Shown here: positions 1 to 8,312 of the stretch, piece by piece
Position numbering within the stretch: the first letter of the stretch is position 1
Layout: each line of letters opens with the position of its first letter
Assembly: GCF_003464595.1 (NCBI RefSeq)
Contig: NZ_QRZF01000010.1
Coordinates: forward strand, 1 to 64,000
Reading direction: 5' to 3'
Length of the DNA stretch: 64,000 nt
Source of the DNA: Bacteroides intestinalis
Lineage (GTDB): Bacteria; Bacteroidota; Bacteroidia; Bacteroidales; Bacteroidaceae
Notes under the pieces: generated by a model
Databases searched by the model: none
What the model was told of the DNA's origin: nothing
The model's input: the letters and a program-made list of their open reading frames with translations, nothing else
Translations under genes and position numbers: made by a program

Positions 1-63
1 ATATTTTATTGTGATATTTAATACTGCAAATGTAAATGTGTCAAAACTGGAAAGTAACTTAAG

Positions 64-193
64 CCCCCTCCTCCCGGGAGGAGGGGTGCCCAAAGGGCGG
101 GGTGGTAGACAAACATATAACATTAAATACTAAAGACTTACGCATTCACCTACCACCTCCCCCTACGGGTACTCCTCCTCCCGGGAGGAGGAG
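64..193. repeat. Composite imperfect inverted repeat, GC-rich
   Basis: Two arms of about 45 bases (64-108 and 150-193) are imperfect reverse complements. Each holds the self-complementary core CTCCTCCCGGGAGGAG and ends in the word GGTGGTAG or its complement. The GC-rich block stands out from its AT-rich surroundings and encodes nothing. It lies downstream of the MFS gene on the minus strand. It resembles repetitive extragenic palindromes seen between Bacteroides genes; the family assignment is from memory. Confidence 0.7.
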
Positions 194-235
194 AATTGAG
201 ATAGTACTGCATTATGACACACCTTCATATTTCAT

Positions 236-1459
236 TTACTTTTTCTTCCTGATCTCCTCTTTCTCCAGATTCCTAACAGAAGGAATACACATCATCAGAA
301 TTGCAGTCAGTACAATGGCAAAACCACAGTATATAAATATGTTGCCTATTCCCAAAGAGTCAGCAACAAAGCTTGTGACAAGCAAACCGATAATAGAAGG
401 GAATAAACTTATACTGTCGAAAAGCGAGAATACACGTCCCAGATAAATCGGCTTGAACTGCGTCTGCAATAGAGCGGTAAAGGGACCGGATAAAAATGGC
501 ACGATAAGTCCTTGTACCACCGTCAGTATGGCAAAAAAGACATACCCATTGCCAGGCAACATACCACATATAGCCAATGCCAGACCAAGTACTGCATAAG
601 AGAACGCGATCATCAGTATCTTCCTGATCTTAGGATTCCAGATTCCCAGTAAAGCCCCTCCGGCCAACATGCCCACCCCGAAAAGTGTTTCTATCAAACT
701 AATCTGATAAGCTGTTCCGGAGAAAGTATGCAAAGTCATCAGCGGCATCAGGGCGACTATCGGCAACACAAAGAAAGTAATCAGGATTTCTGTAACCATC
801 ACCCAACTAACTCCTCGGTTGCGCATAATCACATGAAAACCGTCGCGCATATCGTTCAATACACTCTTAGCTGAGATATTTTCCTTCTTCGGATTCGGAA
901 TGTAAACAAACAGTAGGGAAGTGCAGGCAATGATTGCGCCTGCCACATCCAATAACATGACTACACTCATATCGAATGCCAGAAGCAGAACCGCTCCCAA
1001 CGCAGGGCCACCGATATTACAAATAGACTGGATAGCCTGGTTAATCCCCGCAATACGGGTCAGTTCCTTTTCCGGAGCCAGCAATGGAATGGATGATTTC
1101 ATTGCCGGTGAATGGAACGAACCACCAATGGAACGAAGCGCCAATAATATATAGATGTGCCACAATTCCACGATATCCAGGTAAAATAACAAAGCGATGA
1201 CACCGGAACAGAGTGCAACGAAACTATCTGCACCTATCATAGTCCATTTCCGGTTCCAGCGATCCACATATACGCCTGCAAATGCCCCTAACAAGGCTTG
1301 CGGCAACAAGGCGGCAATCATGGCAAAGGACAAAACTTCCGCAGAACCCGTTTTGAGACTAATCCATAAGACGATAGAGAACTGAGCGATGGAACTACTT
1401 AATATAGAAAATAGTTGCCCGCTCCATATTATGATAAATTTTTTCTTCCAATTATTCAT
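236..1459 (-). CDS. MFS exporter, MFS_3/macrolide-efflux-like
   Basis: This 407-residue integral membrane protein has about 12 hydrophobic segments and the length of a single major facilitator unit. The loop after the second segment carries the family A motif in the form GVYVDRWNRK (residues 62-71), typical of the MefA/EntS-like MFS_3 branch that exports drugs or siderophores by proton antiport. A basic C-terminus (EEIRKKK) faces the cytoplasm. The start at 1459 is ATG. The gene lies downstream of tRNA-Lys on the same strand but is separated from it by a terminator, so it probably has its own promoter. The substrate cannot be told from sequence; macrolide export is only one possibility. Confidence 0.85.
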   Translation of the reverse strand: MNNWKKKFIIIWSGQLFSILSSSIAQFSIVLWISLKTGSAEVLSFAMIAALLPQALLGAFAGVYVDRWNRKWTMIGADSFVALCSGVIALLFYLDIVELWHIYILLALRSIGGSFHSPAMKSSIPLLAPEKELTRIAGINQAIQSICNIGGPALGAVLLLAFDMSVVMLLDVAGAIIACTSLLFVYIPNPKKENISAKSVLNDMRDGFHVIMRNRGVSWVMVTEILITFFVLPIVALMPLMTLHTFSGTAYQISLIETLFGVGMLAGGALLGIWNPKIRKILMIAFSYAVLGLALAICGMLPGNGYVFFAILTVVQGLIVPFLSGPFTALLQTQFKPIYLGRVFSLFDSISLFPSIIGLLVTSFVADSLGIGNIFIYCGFAIVLTAILMMCIPSVRNLEKEEIRKKK

Positions 1460-1484
1460 GATGAGAGTGAAACAAGGTGAGATT

Positions 1485-1521
1485 AAAAAAGGTTCTGAAA
1501 CTCAATTGTTTTCAGAACCTT
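1485..1521 (-). terminator. Terminator of tRNA-Lys
   Basis: On the minus strand an 11-bp stem (AGGTTCTGAAA with its complement, 1510-1520 and 1490-1500) is followed by a run of T (A-run at 1485-1490 on the plus strand). It sits just past the 3' end of tRNA-Lys. Confidence 0.85.
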
Positions 1522-1528
1522 ATCTTCG

Positions 1529-1601
1529 TACACCCTCAGGGACTCGAACCCTGGACCCATTGATTAAGAGTCAATTGCTCTACCAGCTGAGCTAAGAGTG
1601 C
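1529..1601 (-). tRNA. tRNA-Lys (CTT)
   Basis: The 73-base cloverleaf reads on the minus strand. The acceptor GCACTCT pairs with AGGGTGT with two G-U pairs, the D arm is GCTC/GAGC, and the anticodon stem ATTGA/TCAAT encloses the loop CTCTTAA. The T arm is CAGGG/CCCTG around TTCGAGT. The anticodon CTT reads AAG lysine codons. CCA is not encoded. Confidence 0.95.
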
Positions 1602-1624
1602 ATCGTTTTTCTTATTTGCGGGTG

Positions 1625-1655
1625 CAAAAGTAGTCCTTTTATTTTATTCATCCAA
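1625..1655 (-). promoter_or_regulatory. Bacteroides-type promoter for tRNA-Lys
   Basis: On the minus strand TTG (1653-1655) is followed after 20 bases by TACTTTTG (1625-1632), matching the -33/-7 consensus TTG...TAnnTTTG. Transcription would start near 1618, about 17 bases before the mature tRNA. Confidence 0.7.
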
Positions 1656-1693
1656 GCAAAATAAAATCTTTTTTTCGATGAAAGCGGCTTTTT

Positions 1694-2497
1694 TTAATCA
1701 AACTCGTACAAGTCGGAGGGAGTGCTACGCTTTAAAGCGCAGAGTTGCACATCTTTACCTACCAATATACCTTTACTCTTTAATTTCCATTCCACCGTCT
1801 TGTAAGCAAGTTCCGGATGATTATTGTCTTTGCTCAAATGGCAAAGCCAGATATATTTCAGATCTTCCGTGATATTTTCAGCCAGGAACTCGGCAGTTGC
1901 AATATTGCTCATGTGTCCCGTACGGCTGGTGATGCGCTCCTTTAAATACTGCGGATATGTACCCATACGCAGCATTTCATCATCATAGTTAGCTTCCAGT
2001 ATCAGGTAATTCGCTTTACGGATAAACTTGGCAGCAGTAGGGGTGATTTCACCAAGGTCGGTAAGGAACGAGAATACTTTTCCGTCGATTTCAATGCAAT
2101 AACCCACATTGTCCGTACCGTCGTGGGGAACTTCGAAAGACTCAATGTGGAAATCTTCCAGTACCATCGGTTCTTCTTTCTCCAGGTAATGAACGGAAGA
2201 GTGGAGCTTCTCCGTCATGCAATAACTTTTGTTGATTCCTTCGTGGATACGTGCAGTTGTGTAGATAGGGATGTGCAGTTTCTCACCCAGTCCGCCTACA
2301 GCTTTGATATGGTCTGCGTGGTCGTGTGTAACAAATACCGCGCGTATTGTTTCCATACCGATGCCCACCTCCTTCAATGATTTCTTAATAGTACGTACCG
2401 CTATACCAGCGTCAATAAGTATTCCGTATTTTTCAGTGCCTATATAATAGCAGTTGCCACTACTTCCGCTCGCAAGGCTTATAAATTTTACTTTCAT
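1694..2497 (-). CDS. MBL-fold metallohydrolase, YycJ/WalJ-like
   Basis: This 267-residue soluble protein has the metallo-beta-lactamase fold. The metal motif THDHADH is at residues 57-63, preceded by the SLASGSSGNCYYI strand characteristic of the YycJ/VicX branch. Further His/Asp ligands are likely in VPHDGTDN and TGHMSN. Firmicute relatives are linked to the WalKR cell-wall system and to nuclease-like activity; in Bacteroidetes the role is not established. An SD-like GAGGAG lies before the ATG at 2497. It follows the POT-like transporter gene after a terminator, and a -7 element TATATTTG (2549-2556) could give it its own transcript. Confidence 0.85.
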   Translation of the reverse strand: MKVKFISLASGSSGNCYYIGTEKYGILIDAGIAVRTIKKSLKEVGIGMETIRAVFVTHDHADHIKAVGGLGEKLHIPIYTTARIHEGINKSYCMTEKLHSSVHYLEKEEPMVLEDFHIESFEVPHDGTDNVGYCIEIDGKVFSFLTDLGEITPTAAKFIRKANYLILEANYDDEMLRMGTYPQYLKERITSRTGHMSNIATAEFLAENITEDLKYIWLCHLSKDNNHPELAYKTVEWKLKSKGILVGKDVQLCALKRSTPSDLYEFD

Positions 2498-2515
2498 TAT
2501 GTTCTCCTCAATTTA

Positions 2516-2549
2516 GAAAAAGCCGCCACTTTTATGGCAAAGTGACGGC
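2516..2549 (-). terminator. Terminator after POT-like transporter gene
   Basis: On the minus strand, GCCGTCACTTT (2539-2549) pairs with AAAGTGGCGGC (2522-2532) with one mismatch and is followed by TTTTT. It sits just past the stop of the gene at 2574. Confidence 0.7.
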
Positions 2550-2573
2550 AAATATACATAAAAAATGAGATAT

Positions 2574-3962
2574 TCAGACCTTGGCTTTCTTCTTTTTGTC
2601 GATGGATTGGGTGATTTTGGCAAATACTAACAGTGCCAGTGCAGATATCAGACCGATAGCAGCGAAATAGTACCAGATATAATGCGCATTGGTGCTGGCA
2701 GCCTCCCATGCTTCACGAGTCTCAAAGAGGACAGGATCGGGACAGTATTTTGTCAACAATACTCCCGCGATACCAAAACCGAAGATGGAAGAGAGGAAGG
2801 AATGGAGATGGCTAAATCCAAGATACATACCTTCTTCACCCTTAGGCGCTTGCAGGGAGAAGTACTCCAGATAACGCGGTGAAATGAAACATTCTGCCAA
2901 AGCCTGTATCACAATACCGGCTATCATCATTAATGTGATATTGCTCATTCCGCTTATCACATCATTTCCAAGCAGGTTACCGCATGCCATCAGCAGAGCC
3001 GAAAAGGGGATAAGGAACATACCGATATTCATGGAAGTAATAGCTGAACGTTTCGCCATCAAACGCGTCACGAAACTAACGCAGCAAACCACTACAAATG
3101 GGTTTACATTGGCTATCCAACCCGGCTTGGCAGTTTCGCCCGCCATACGGATTACATATTTAGGCATCGTAGCGTATAACTGTTGCTGTACCATCCAGAA
3201 TCCTGTTATAATCAGGATAAGAATCAGCAGACGCCAGTTTGTTATGATGCGCAGGAAGCCCTGACCGATTTCACGCATACTTTTTCCTTCGCCTGCCGTA
3301 TGGGTAGATTTATAAAGCAGAACAACGGAAAGCAATGCCAATATGGTCATCGTAGCAGAGAAATAGTTGATATAGATATAAGCCTGATCTCCTATAACAT
3401 TCCGCAACGGATCAATCACTGTTTTTCCGGTAAATGCACCAATATTCACCATCATATAAAAAATGGAATAACCGCGTGCACGATTTGCTTCCGTAGTCTC
3501 TTTTGCCACTGAAGCTGAAATGATAGATTTGATAAACGATCCGCCCACCATGATAACAAACAGCACAGGAACGATCATCCAGCGGCTATCGCTATCCGGC
3601 AGTCCGGTGAAACGGGTTGCTTTGCCATATTCCACCAAACCGGCAGCTTCCAGCAGGGTAGGGAGAATTCCTAAACCCAGATATCCGACAGACAGCAGCG
3701 AAAAAGCAACAATCATGGATTTCCGGAAACCTATCTTATCGGCATAAGCACCCGTGAAGATAGGCAAAAGATAAAGACCACCGGAAAATAAACCGGAAAT
3801 CATACTCGCTTCAAGGTCGTTGAAGCCTAAAATAGAAGAAAGATAAATAGTGAGAACGATAAAAACGGCATAATACGCCATACGTTCGAACAGTTCGACC
3901 GTGTTGCTTACCCAAAAGGCTTTAGTGAACCCTTTAGATACATTTTTGGGTGATTGAGTCAT
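2574..3962 (-). CDS. POT/MFS family transporter
   Basis: This 462-residue membrane protein has about 12-14 hydrophobic helices. The first helix carries ELFERMAYY (residues 23-31), matching the ExxERFxYY proton-coupling motif of the POT (PTR2) family, with Phe replaced by Met. POT members import di- and tripeptides with protons, but the Bacteroidetes branch is distant and the substrate is unknown. A central insert (residues about 105-130, VEYGKATRFTGLPDSDSRW) is probably an extra-membrane loop. The C-terminus is strongly basic (IDKKKKAKV). It has its own promoter at 3996-4027 and is transcribed alone. Confidence 0.8.
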   Translation of the reverse strand: MTQSPKNVSKGFTKAFWVSNTVELFERMAYYAVFIVLTIYLSSILGFNDLEASMISGLFSGGLYLLPIFTGAYADKIGFRKSMIVAFSLLSVGYLGLGILPTLLEAAGLVEYGKATRFTGLPDSDSRWMIVPVLFVIMVGGSFIKSIISASVAKETTEANRARGYSIFYMMVNIGAFTGKTVIDPLRNVIGDQAYIYINYFSATMTILALLSVVLLYKSTHTAGEGKSMREIGQGFLRIITNWRLLILILIITGFWMVQQQLYATMPKYVIRMAGETAKPGWIANVNPFVVVCCVSFVTRLMAKRSAITSMNIGMFLIPFSALLMACGNLLGNDVISGMSNITLMMIAGIVIQALAECFISPRYLEYFSLQAPKGEEGMYLGFSHLHSFLSSIFGFGIAGVLLTKYCPDPVLFETREAWEAASTNAHYIWYYFAAIGLISALALLVFAKITQSIDKKKKAKV

Positions 3963-3995
3963 CCTAATATTATGTTGTTAGTGAAAAATTAAGCG

Positions 3996-4027
3996 CAAAA
4001 ATACATTTTTATGAAATTATATGCAAA
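3996..4027 (-). promoter_or_regulatory. Promoter of POT-like transporter gene
   Basis: On the minus strand TTTG (4024-4027) is followed after 20 bases by TATTTTTG (3996-4003). Both parts match the Bacteroides consensus, and the start would be near 3989, about 27 bases before the ATG. Confidence 0.7.
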
Positions 4028-4066
4028 TTTCTTTCATATTTGCCTATTGTAAAAGGGAGAGAACGC

Positions 4067-4096
4067 TTTGTTTTTTCAATAAGATTCGTATCTTTG
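4067..4096 (+). promoter_or_regulatory. Promoter of the HAD gene
   Basis: TTTG (4067-4070) and TATCTTTG (4089-4096) are 18 bases apart, a good match to the Bacteroides -33/-7 consensus. Transcription should begin near 4103, about 19 bases before the ATG at 4122. Confidence 0.75.
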
Positions 4097-4121
4097 TTCT
4101 GTAATTTTTCAGCATAAAACT

Positions 4122-4535
4122 ATGACAATAGCAGTTGATTTCGACGGAACTATAGTAGAACATCGCTATCCCCGTATCGGTAGAGAAATTCCTTTTGCAA
4201 CAGACACTTTAAAACTGTTGCAGCAAGATCAGCACAGGCTTATTTTGTGGAGTGTGCGCGAAGGTGAACTTCTGGAAGAAGCCGTTGCCTGGTGCAAAGA
4301 AAGAGGAGTGGAATTCTATGCTGTCAATCGTGATTATCCCGAAGAAAAGCAGCAGGACTGTGGATTTTCCCGTAAATTAAAAGTAGACCTTTTCATTGAT
4401 GACCGTAATCTGGGCGGATTGCCCGATTGGGGACTTATCTATCAGATGATTAAAGAACGTAAAACCTTCCGGGATATCTATACGCAAGGCAATATCCCTG
4501 CGGAACAGAACAAAAAGAAGAAGTGGTGGTTTTAG
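4122..4535 (+). CDS. Small HAD-superfamily hydrolase, BT0820-like
   Basis: This 137-residue protein starts almost directly with HAD motif I (AVDFDGT, Asp6 nucleophile and Asp8). Motif II Ser is near LWSVREG (Ser44) and the metal-binding acidic pair is FIDDRN (Asp93-Asp94). It lacks a large cap domain, so the substrate may be macromolecular or fixed by a partner. The end is basic and aromatic (KKKKWWF). A broken copy of its last 15 codons lies at 8395-8442, which shows a rearrangement between this gene and uxaC. From memory, in B. thetaiotaomicron a homologue lies near uxaC, which agrees with that history. The exact reaction is unknown. Confidence 0.8.
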   Translation: MTIAVDFDGTIVEHRYPRIGREIPFATDTLKLLQQDQHRLILWSVREGELLEEAVAWCKERGVEFYAVNRDYPEEKQQDCGFSRKLKVDLFIDDRNLGGLPDWGLIYQMIKERKTFRDIYTQGNIPAEQNKKKKWWF

Positions 4536-4544
4536 AAAATACCG

Positions 4545-4576
4545 TCCGGACTTTACCTAACTTATGAAAGTCCGGA
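4545..4576 (+). terminator. Hairpin after the HAD gene
   Basis: TCCGGACTTT (4545-4554) and AAAGTCCGGA (4567-4576) form a perfect 10-bp stem with a 12-base loop just past the HAD stop codon. The T-run is weak, so termination is likely but not certain. It could serve both convergent genes. Confidence 0.6.
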
Positions 4577-4628
4577 GCAGTATCTTCATTGAGAAGAAAA
4601 AAAAGTGAGATGAAAAAATGAGTGTATA

Positions 4629-6965
4629 TTACTTATGCTTTTTATGAGTATCTCTGTAGCCATAACTATATCCGTAGCCATATCCGTAACCATATTTCTT
4701 TTCCGCCAGATTACCACCATTCACTACTAAAGATATTTGGTTTAGTTGCCCTGATCGTTGTATCTCGACAATTTCAGACAACACATTCTTGTGCGTATAA
4801 TTCATGCGGCACACATAGAGTGTGAAATCAGTCACTTTACTCAAGCTCAATGTATCACTAATCAACCCCACCGGAGCCGAGTCCACAATGATATAATCAA
4901 ACTGTTCACGGAAATACGCAAATGCCTCTTTCAATCGGGCTCTTTCCAACAGTTCTGCCGGATTAGGAGGGATAGGTCCGGCAGGTGCGACGAATAATTG
5001 CTCATGTACTCCTGACGGGAAGATTATATCTTCCGGTTTTATCTCATTGTCCGAAAGGTAACTGGTCATACCTACATGACTCTTTATTCTGAAATACTCC
5101 GCCAGTCTGGGACGACGGATATCCAGACCTACTACCAGTACCCGGCATCCTAGAAAAGCAAAGGTCAGAGCCAGGTTGATGCTGATGAAACTCTTTCCTT
5201 CTCCGCTAATGGTGGAGGTCATCAGGATACATTTTTTGTCACCGTCTTCAGTAAGAAAACGCAGATTGCTTCTCATGCGGCGAAAAGATTCTTCCATGAT
5301 GCCGTTTTGTCCTTCTTCAACACCACCACCTTCTTTGGTATACGGAATGATTCCCATTACAGAAATTTGTGTACTCTCTACTTCTGCTACCGACATTATT
5401 TTAGTGCGGAAAATGCCTCCGAACAAAATCACTCCTGCCGTCATTGCACATGCCAGAAACAGACTTCCGGCATAGATCATCATACTTCGCGGAGCTATCG
5501 GTCTGTCAGCGGATAGGGGAGCATCAATCACTCTTGCTTTGTTCATTGTGGCTGCCAAAGAAATAGCTGCCTGTTCACGCCGTTCAAGCAACATCAGATA
5601 TAGGTTTGCCTTAATTTGCTGTTGACGGTCTATGTTATTGAACTCCCTTTCCTGCTTCGGCATATTTCCGATACGAGAGTTGAAATAATCGGTTTTACGC
5701 AGAATATCAGTGCGTGCTATGCTCAGTCCGTCTTTCACACCGACCACAGAACTTACTACATTTCTTCTCAATGCATCAATGCGAATATCCTGATTTACCA
5801 CCGTCGGATTATCTGCTTTCATGGTGTTCATCAGCCGTTCACGTTCCAGCAGTTCCTTGTTATATTCGTTAATCAGTTGCACCAGTTCCGTATCGGCAAT
5901 CCCCGTATTCACCGGTAATAGCGAAAAACGGTGTTTATCATCCGACAAATAGTTATAAATATAGTTAGTCATATTTAGTTGCATCTCCACATCCAGCAAC
6001 TTCTTTTCGTACTCATTGTTTGTATTCAGATCCAGAGTCATGTTGGTTTTCAAATCGCTCAGACGTTCTTTTTGTTTGTATTGCTCCAGATGCTTTTCTA
6101 CAAATCCCAGTTCGTTGCTGATACTGTCCAAACGTTCTTCCAAAAAGATGAGTGTATTTCCTGTCACCTTATTCTTATCATCCATTGCATCCCGGTTGTA
6201 GACTTCAATCAACTTGGCAAGAAAAGCTTCCGCACGATTCTTATCCGTATCCTTGAAGGTCAGACTGATGATAGAAGTTTTCTTTGAGGTAGTAGTGACC
6301 ACCAGCTGACCGGAATAATCGTTCACAGCATCGATAGGACGACAAATACTTATCTTTATAGCTTCGGAAAACTGATGTCCGGGCAGCAATCTTAAAGTGC
6401 ATCGCCCGGCAGGAGTTTCTATAAAAGCGGGGAAACCTGTGAAAGTCTCCGTTACACAAATATCGTCCAAGGCGCTGCTCACGGCATAACGTTCACCTGC
6501 TTTCTCTACTTGTATCAGCAATGTCCCGCTCAATGTATCCATGGATGCTTTATCCATAGAAGCAATGATGGGAGGTGTAGTGGTTTCATTGTAGAAAAGT
6601 CCATCTTTCACCTTGTACTTCGTATGCAGATTCAGCTCATTAATCACTTGCAGCAGGATAGAGCGTGAACGCAATATCTCCATTTCATCTTCAATCCGCG
6701 TATTTGCAGAGCTGAGGGAAGAAGGAGCGACTTTCTGAAATAGCTCATCAATGGCCTTATTGCTTCCTTCCGAATCCTTGATGACAACAGAAGCCGTCGC
6801 CTGATAGATGGGAGTAGCTACATGTACATAAATGTATGCTCCGGCAAATGCTACCACAGCAGCCAGCAGAAACCACCGCCAGTGCGCCAACAGTTTGTAG
6901 AATAGTTCAATCAGGTCTATTTCTTGTTCCTGCATTTGATTAGTGTCTGTTTGATTGGTGTTCAT
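4629..6965 (-). CDS. Wzc-type polysaccharide co-polymerase / BY-kinase
   Basis: This 778-residue inner-membrane protein controls polysaccharide chain length and autophosphorylates. It has a Wzz domain between transmembrane helices at about 31-50 and 496-518, with a long coiled-coil region (about 270-470). The cytoplasmic BY-kinase domain carries Walker A (SGEGKS, 587-592), Walker A' (GLDIRRP, 613-619) and Walker B (IIVDSAPVG, 692-700). The tail is a tyrosine cluster of seven Tyr alternating with Gly or Ser (758-770), the expected phosphorylation site. It follows wza by 35 bases on the same strand. No other export or glycosyltransferase gene accompanies this pair, while the large locus at 15856 has a Wzz without kinase, so this enzyme may act on that system. 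Confidence 0.93.
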   Translation of the reverse strand: MNTNQTDTNQMQEQEIDLIELFYKLLAHWRWFLLAAVVAFAGAYIYVHVATPIYQATASVVIKDSEGSNKAIDELFQKVAPSSLSSANTRIEDEMEILRSRSILLQVINELNLHTKYKVKDGLFYNETTTPPIIASMDKASMDTLSGTLLIQVEKAGERYAVSSALDDICVTETFTGFPAFIETPAGRCTLRLLPGHQFSEAIKISICRPIDAVNDYSGQLVVTTTSKKTSIISLTFKDTDKNRAEAFLAKLIEVYNRDAMDDKNKVTGNTLIFLEERLDSISNELGFVEKHLEQYKQKERLSDLKTNMTLDLNTNNEYEKKLLDVEMQLNMTNYIYNYLSDDKHRFSLLPVNTGIADTELVQLINEYNKELLERERLMNTMKADNPTVVNQDIRIDALRRNVVSSVVGVKDGLSIARTDILRKTDYFNSRIGNMPKQEREFNNIDRQQQIKANLYLMLLERREQAAISLAATMNKARVIDAPLSADRPIAPRSMMIYAGSLFLACAMTAGVILFGGIFRTKIMSVAEVESTQISVMGIIPYTKEGGGVEEGQNGIMEESFRRMRSNLRFLTEDGDKKCILMTSTISGEGKSFISINLALTFAFLGCRVLVVGLDIRRPRLAEYFRIKSHVGMTSYLSDNEIKPEDIIFPSGVHEQLFVAPAGPIPPNPAELLERARLKEAFAYFREQFDYIIVDSAPVGLISDTLSLSKVTDFTLYVCRMNYTHKNVLSEIVEIQRSGQLNQISLVVNGGNLAEKKYGYGYGYGYSYGYRDTHKKHK

Positions 6966-7000
6966 ATATATAGATTGTGTTAGTTAGTGAATTATACTTT

Positions 7001-7792
7001 TTATCGTAAAATATTGACCATTAACCCCGCCAGGGATATAAGTATAGAGGTTATGGAAATCAGAAGATTGGTGGAAGAACCAATGTTGGCACTCTGTTTC
7101 TTCGCCTTGTTCGGCTCCACGTAGAGGATGTCGTTTTGCCGTAGATAAAAGTCGGGGGAATAGATGATGTTTTCATCATTCAGGTTGATGGTGATAAGTT
7201 TTTGTTTGCAGTCTACGGTGCGGATGATACGTACATTATCCCGCTTCCCGTATATGGTCAGATCACCCGCCATTGCTACAGCTTCAAAGACATTCACCTG
7301 TTCGTTATTTACGGTATAGACTCCCGGGCGGCTTACTTCTCCAATTACGGAAATCTTATAGTTTACCAACCGGACAGTCACGATGGGACGCTCTTTCAAG
7401 TAGCGTTCCAGTTTCCCCACAATCAGTTCAGAGGTTTCCTGAGTGGTCATTCCACCTACTTTCAAGGTGCCGAGTACAGGGAAAACGATCTCGCCCTGAT
7501 TGTTCACCAGATAGTTTTGCAGGGTAGGTTGTGAAACTAAATTAGTGGAATTGATTCCTGTTTGCGAAGCAGGTACCACTAAATTGAAAGGCAAGGCGGC
7601 TTCCGGTTCAGAACAACTGACGGAGATGGTAAGCAAATCTTTAGGCATGATGCGGGCATCATATTCTATAAGAGTGTCCCGGAATCCCTCATTCAGCTTT
7701 TGCAAATAGGATACTTGCCTGCTTGATGAACAGGAAGAACAGAGCAGGCACAGAAAAGTTGCCGCACATAAGACAGATATAGTATTTCTCAT
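7001..7792 (-). CDS. Wza-type outer-membrane polysaccharide export lipoprotein
   Basis: This 263-residue lipoprotein has a hydrophobic signal ending in LCSSC (Cys21 is the likely lipidated residue). A Poly_export domain contains YLVNNQGEIVFPVLG, and an SLBB domain follows (VIGEVSRPGVYTVNN and AMAGDLTIYGKRDNV). A hydrophobic C-terminal helix (last 20 residues) should form the outer-membrane pore ring. I place the start at 7792 because the signal peptide begins there; an in-frame extension to 7828 would add 12 polar residues before it. It is the first gene of a two-gene operon with wzc and is closely similar to the second Wza at 15856. Its long leader holds a terminator-like hairpin. Confidence 0.92.
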   Translation of the reverse strand: MRNTISVLCAATFLCLLCSSCSSSRQVSYLQKLNEGFRDTLIEYDARIMPKDLLTISVSCSEPEAALPFNLVVPASQTGINSTNLVSQPTLQNYLVNNQGEIVFPVLGTLKVGGMTTQETSELIVGKLERYLKERPIVTVRLVNYKISVIGEVSRPGVYTVNNEQVNVFEAVAMAGDLTIYGKRDNVRIIRTVDCKQKLITINLNDENIIYSPDFYLRQNDILYVEPNKAKKQSANIGSSTNLLISITSILISLAGLMVNILR

Positions 7793-7831
7793 CGTGTATA
7801 TCTGGTGCCGAAAGTCCCCATACGACACCTA

Positions 7832-7925
7832 TAAATAAAATAAAAGCGTGGGAACTGTTGCCATCATCTGTCAAAGAGGTATCGCCAAACACCCAAGACA
7901 CAGATAATGAGGCAACAGCCCACGC
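7832..7925 (-). terminator. Terminator-like hairpin in the wza leader (possible attenuator)
   Basis: On the minus strand a long imperfect stem forms between 7897-7925 and 7846-7872. It includes GCGTGGG/CCCACGC, GTTGCC/GGCAAC and ATCTGTC-like blocks. The stem is followed by TTTTATTTTATTTATAG. It lies after the predicted promoter (8093-8122) and about 40 bases before the wza start. A strong terminator inside a leader suggests control by attenuation or antitermination. Function is inferred. Confidence 0.55.
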
Positions 7926-8092
7926 CCTACTATACATTTAGATATACAGCGAGCATGAGCGTTTTGTTGCCTATTATTCTCGTGTCTTTTTGAAATTGGC
8001 GATTTCCTTTGACAAGAATAATATGGTAAACGCTTCTAACTATTTAATATGTAGCCTTTTAGGAGTATATCAGAATATTCCTAAAGGTGTCG

Positions 8093-8122
8093 CAAAGTTA
8101 ATGAATAATTTATAAAAGCCAA
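8093..8122 (-). promoter_or_regulatory. Promoter of the wza-wzc operon
   Basis: On the minus strand TTG (8120-8122) is followed after 19 bases by TAACTTTG (8093-8100). The start near 8086 gives a leader of about 295 nt, long for this genus and containing the hairpin at 7832-7925. A smaller hairpin (about 8061-8084) lies at the very start of the transcript. Confidence 0.6.
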
Positions 8123-8193
8123 TAACATAGAGAAATTTTCTCTCCCATATATATAATTTCTCATGCAAGGTTAAAGGATATGCTCGATTATTA

Positions 8194-8312
8194 TTAAAGA
8201 ATAGTATTACTTACATGCATATGTTAGTGCTATTGACATGTACATGTTGATGATGCTAACATCCGGGTGTTGATAGTGCTAACATGTGCATGTAAGTAAC
8301 ATCATTCTTTAA
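8194..8312. repeat. Large imperfect inverted repeat with internal repeats
   Basis: Arms 8194-8227 and 8279-8312 are 34 bases each and match as reverse complements at about 30 positions. The 51-base centre holds further variants of one word: two direct copies close to TGTTGATRRTGCTAACAT and one inverted copy overlapping the left arm. It lies upstream of the wza promoter. It is not an obvious terminator. Confidence 0.7.

Noticed and set aside
3966-4121. Small gene between the POT-like transporter and the HAD gene
   Set aside because: The gap is filled by two divergent promoters and no frame with a ribosome site.
8194-8312. Invertible promoter flanked by recombination sites
   Set aside because: The arms have several mismatches, there is no recombinase gene nearby, and the operon's promoter (8093-8122) lies outside the repeat.
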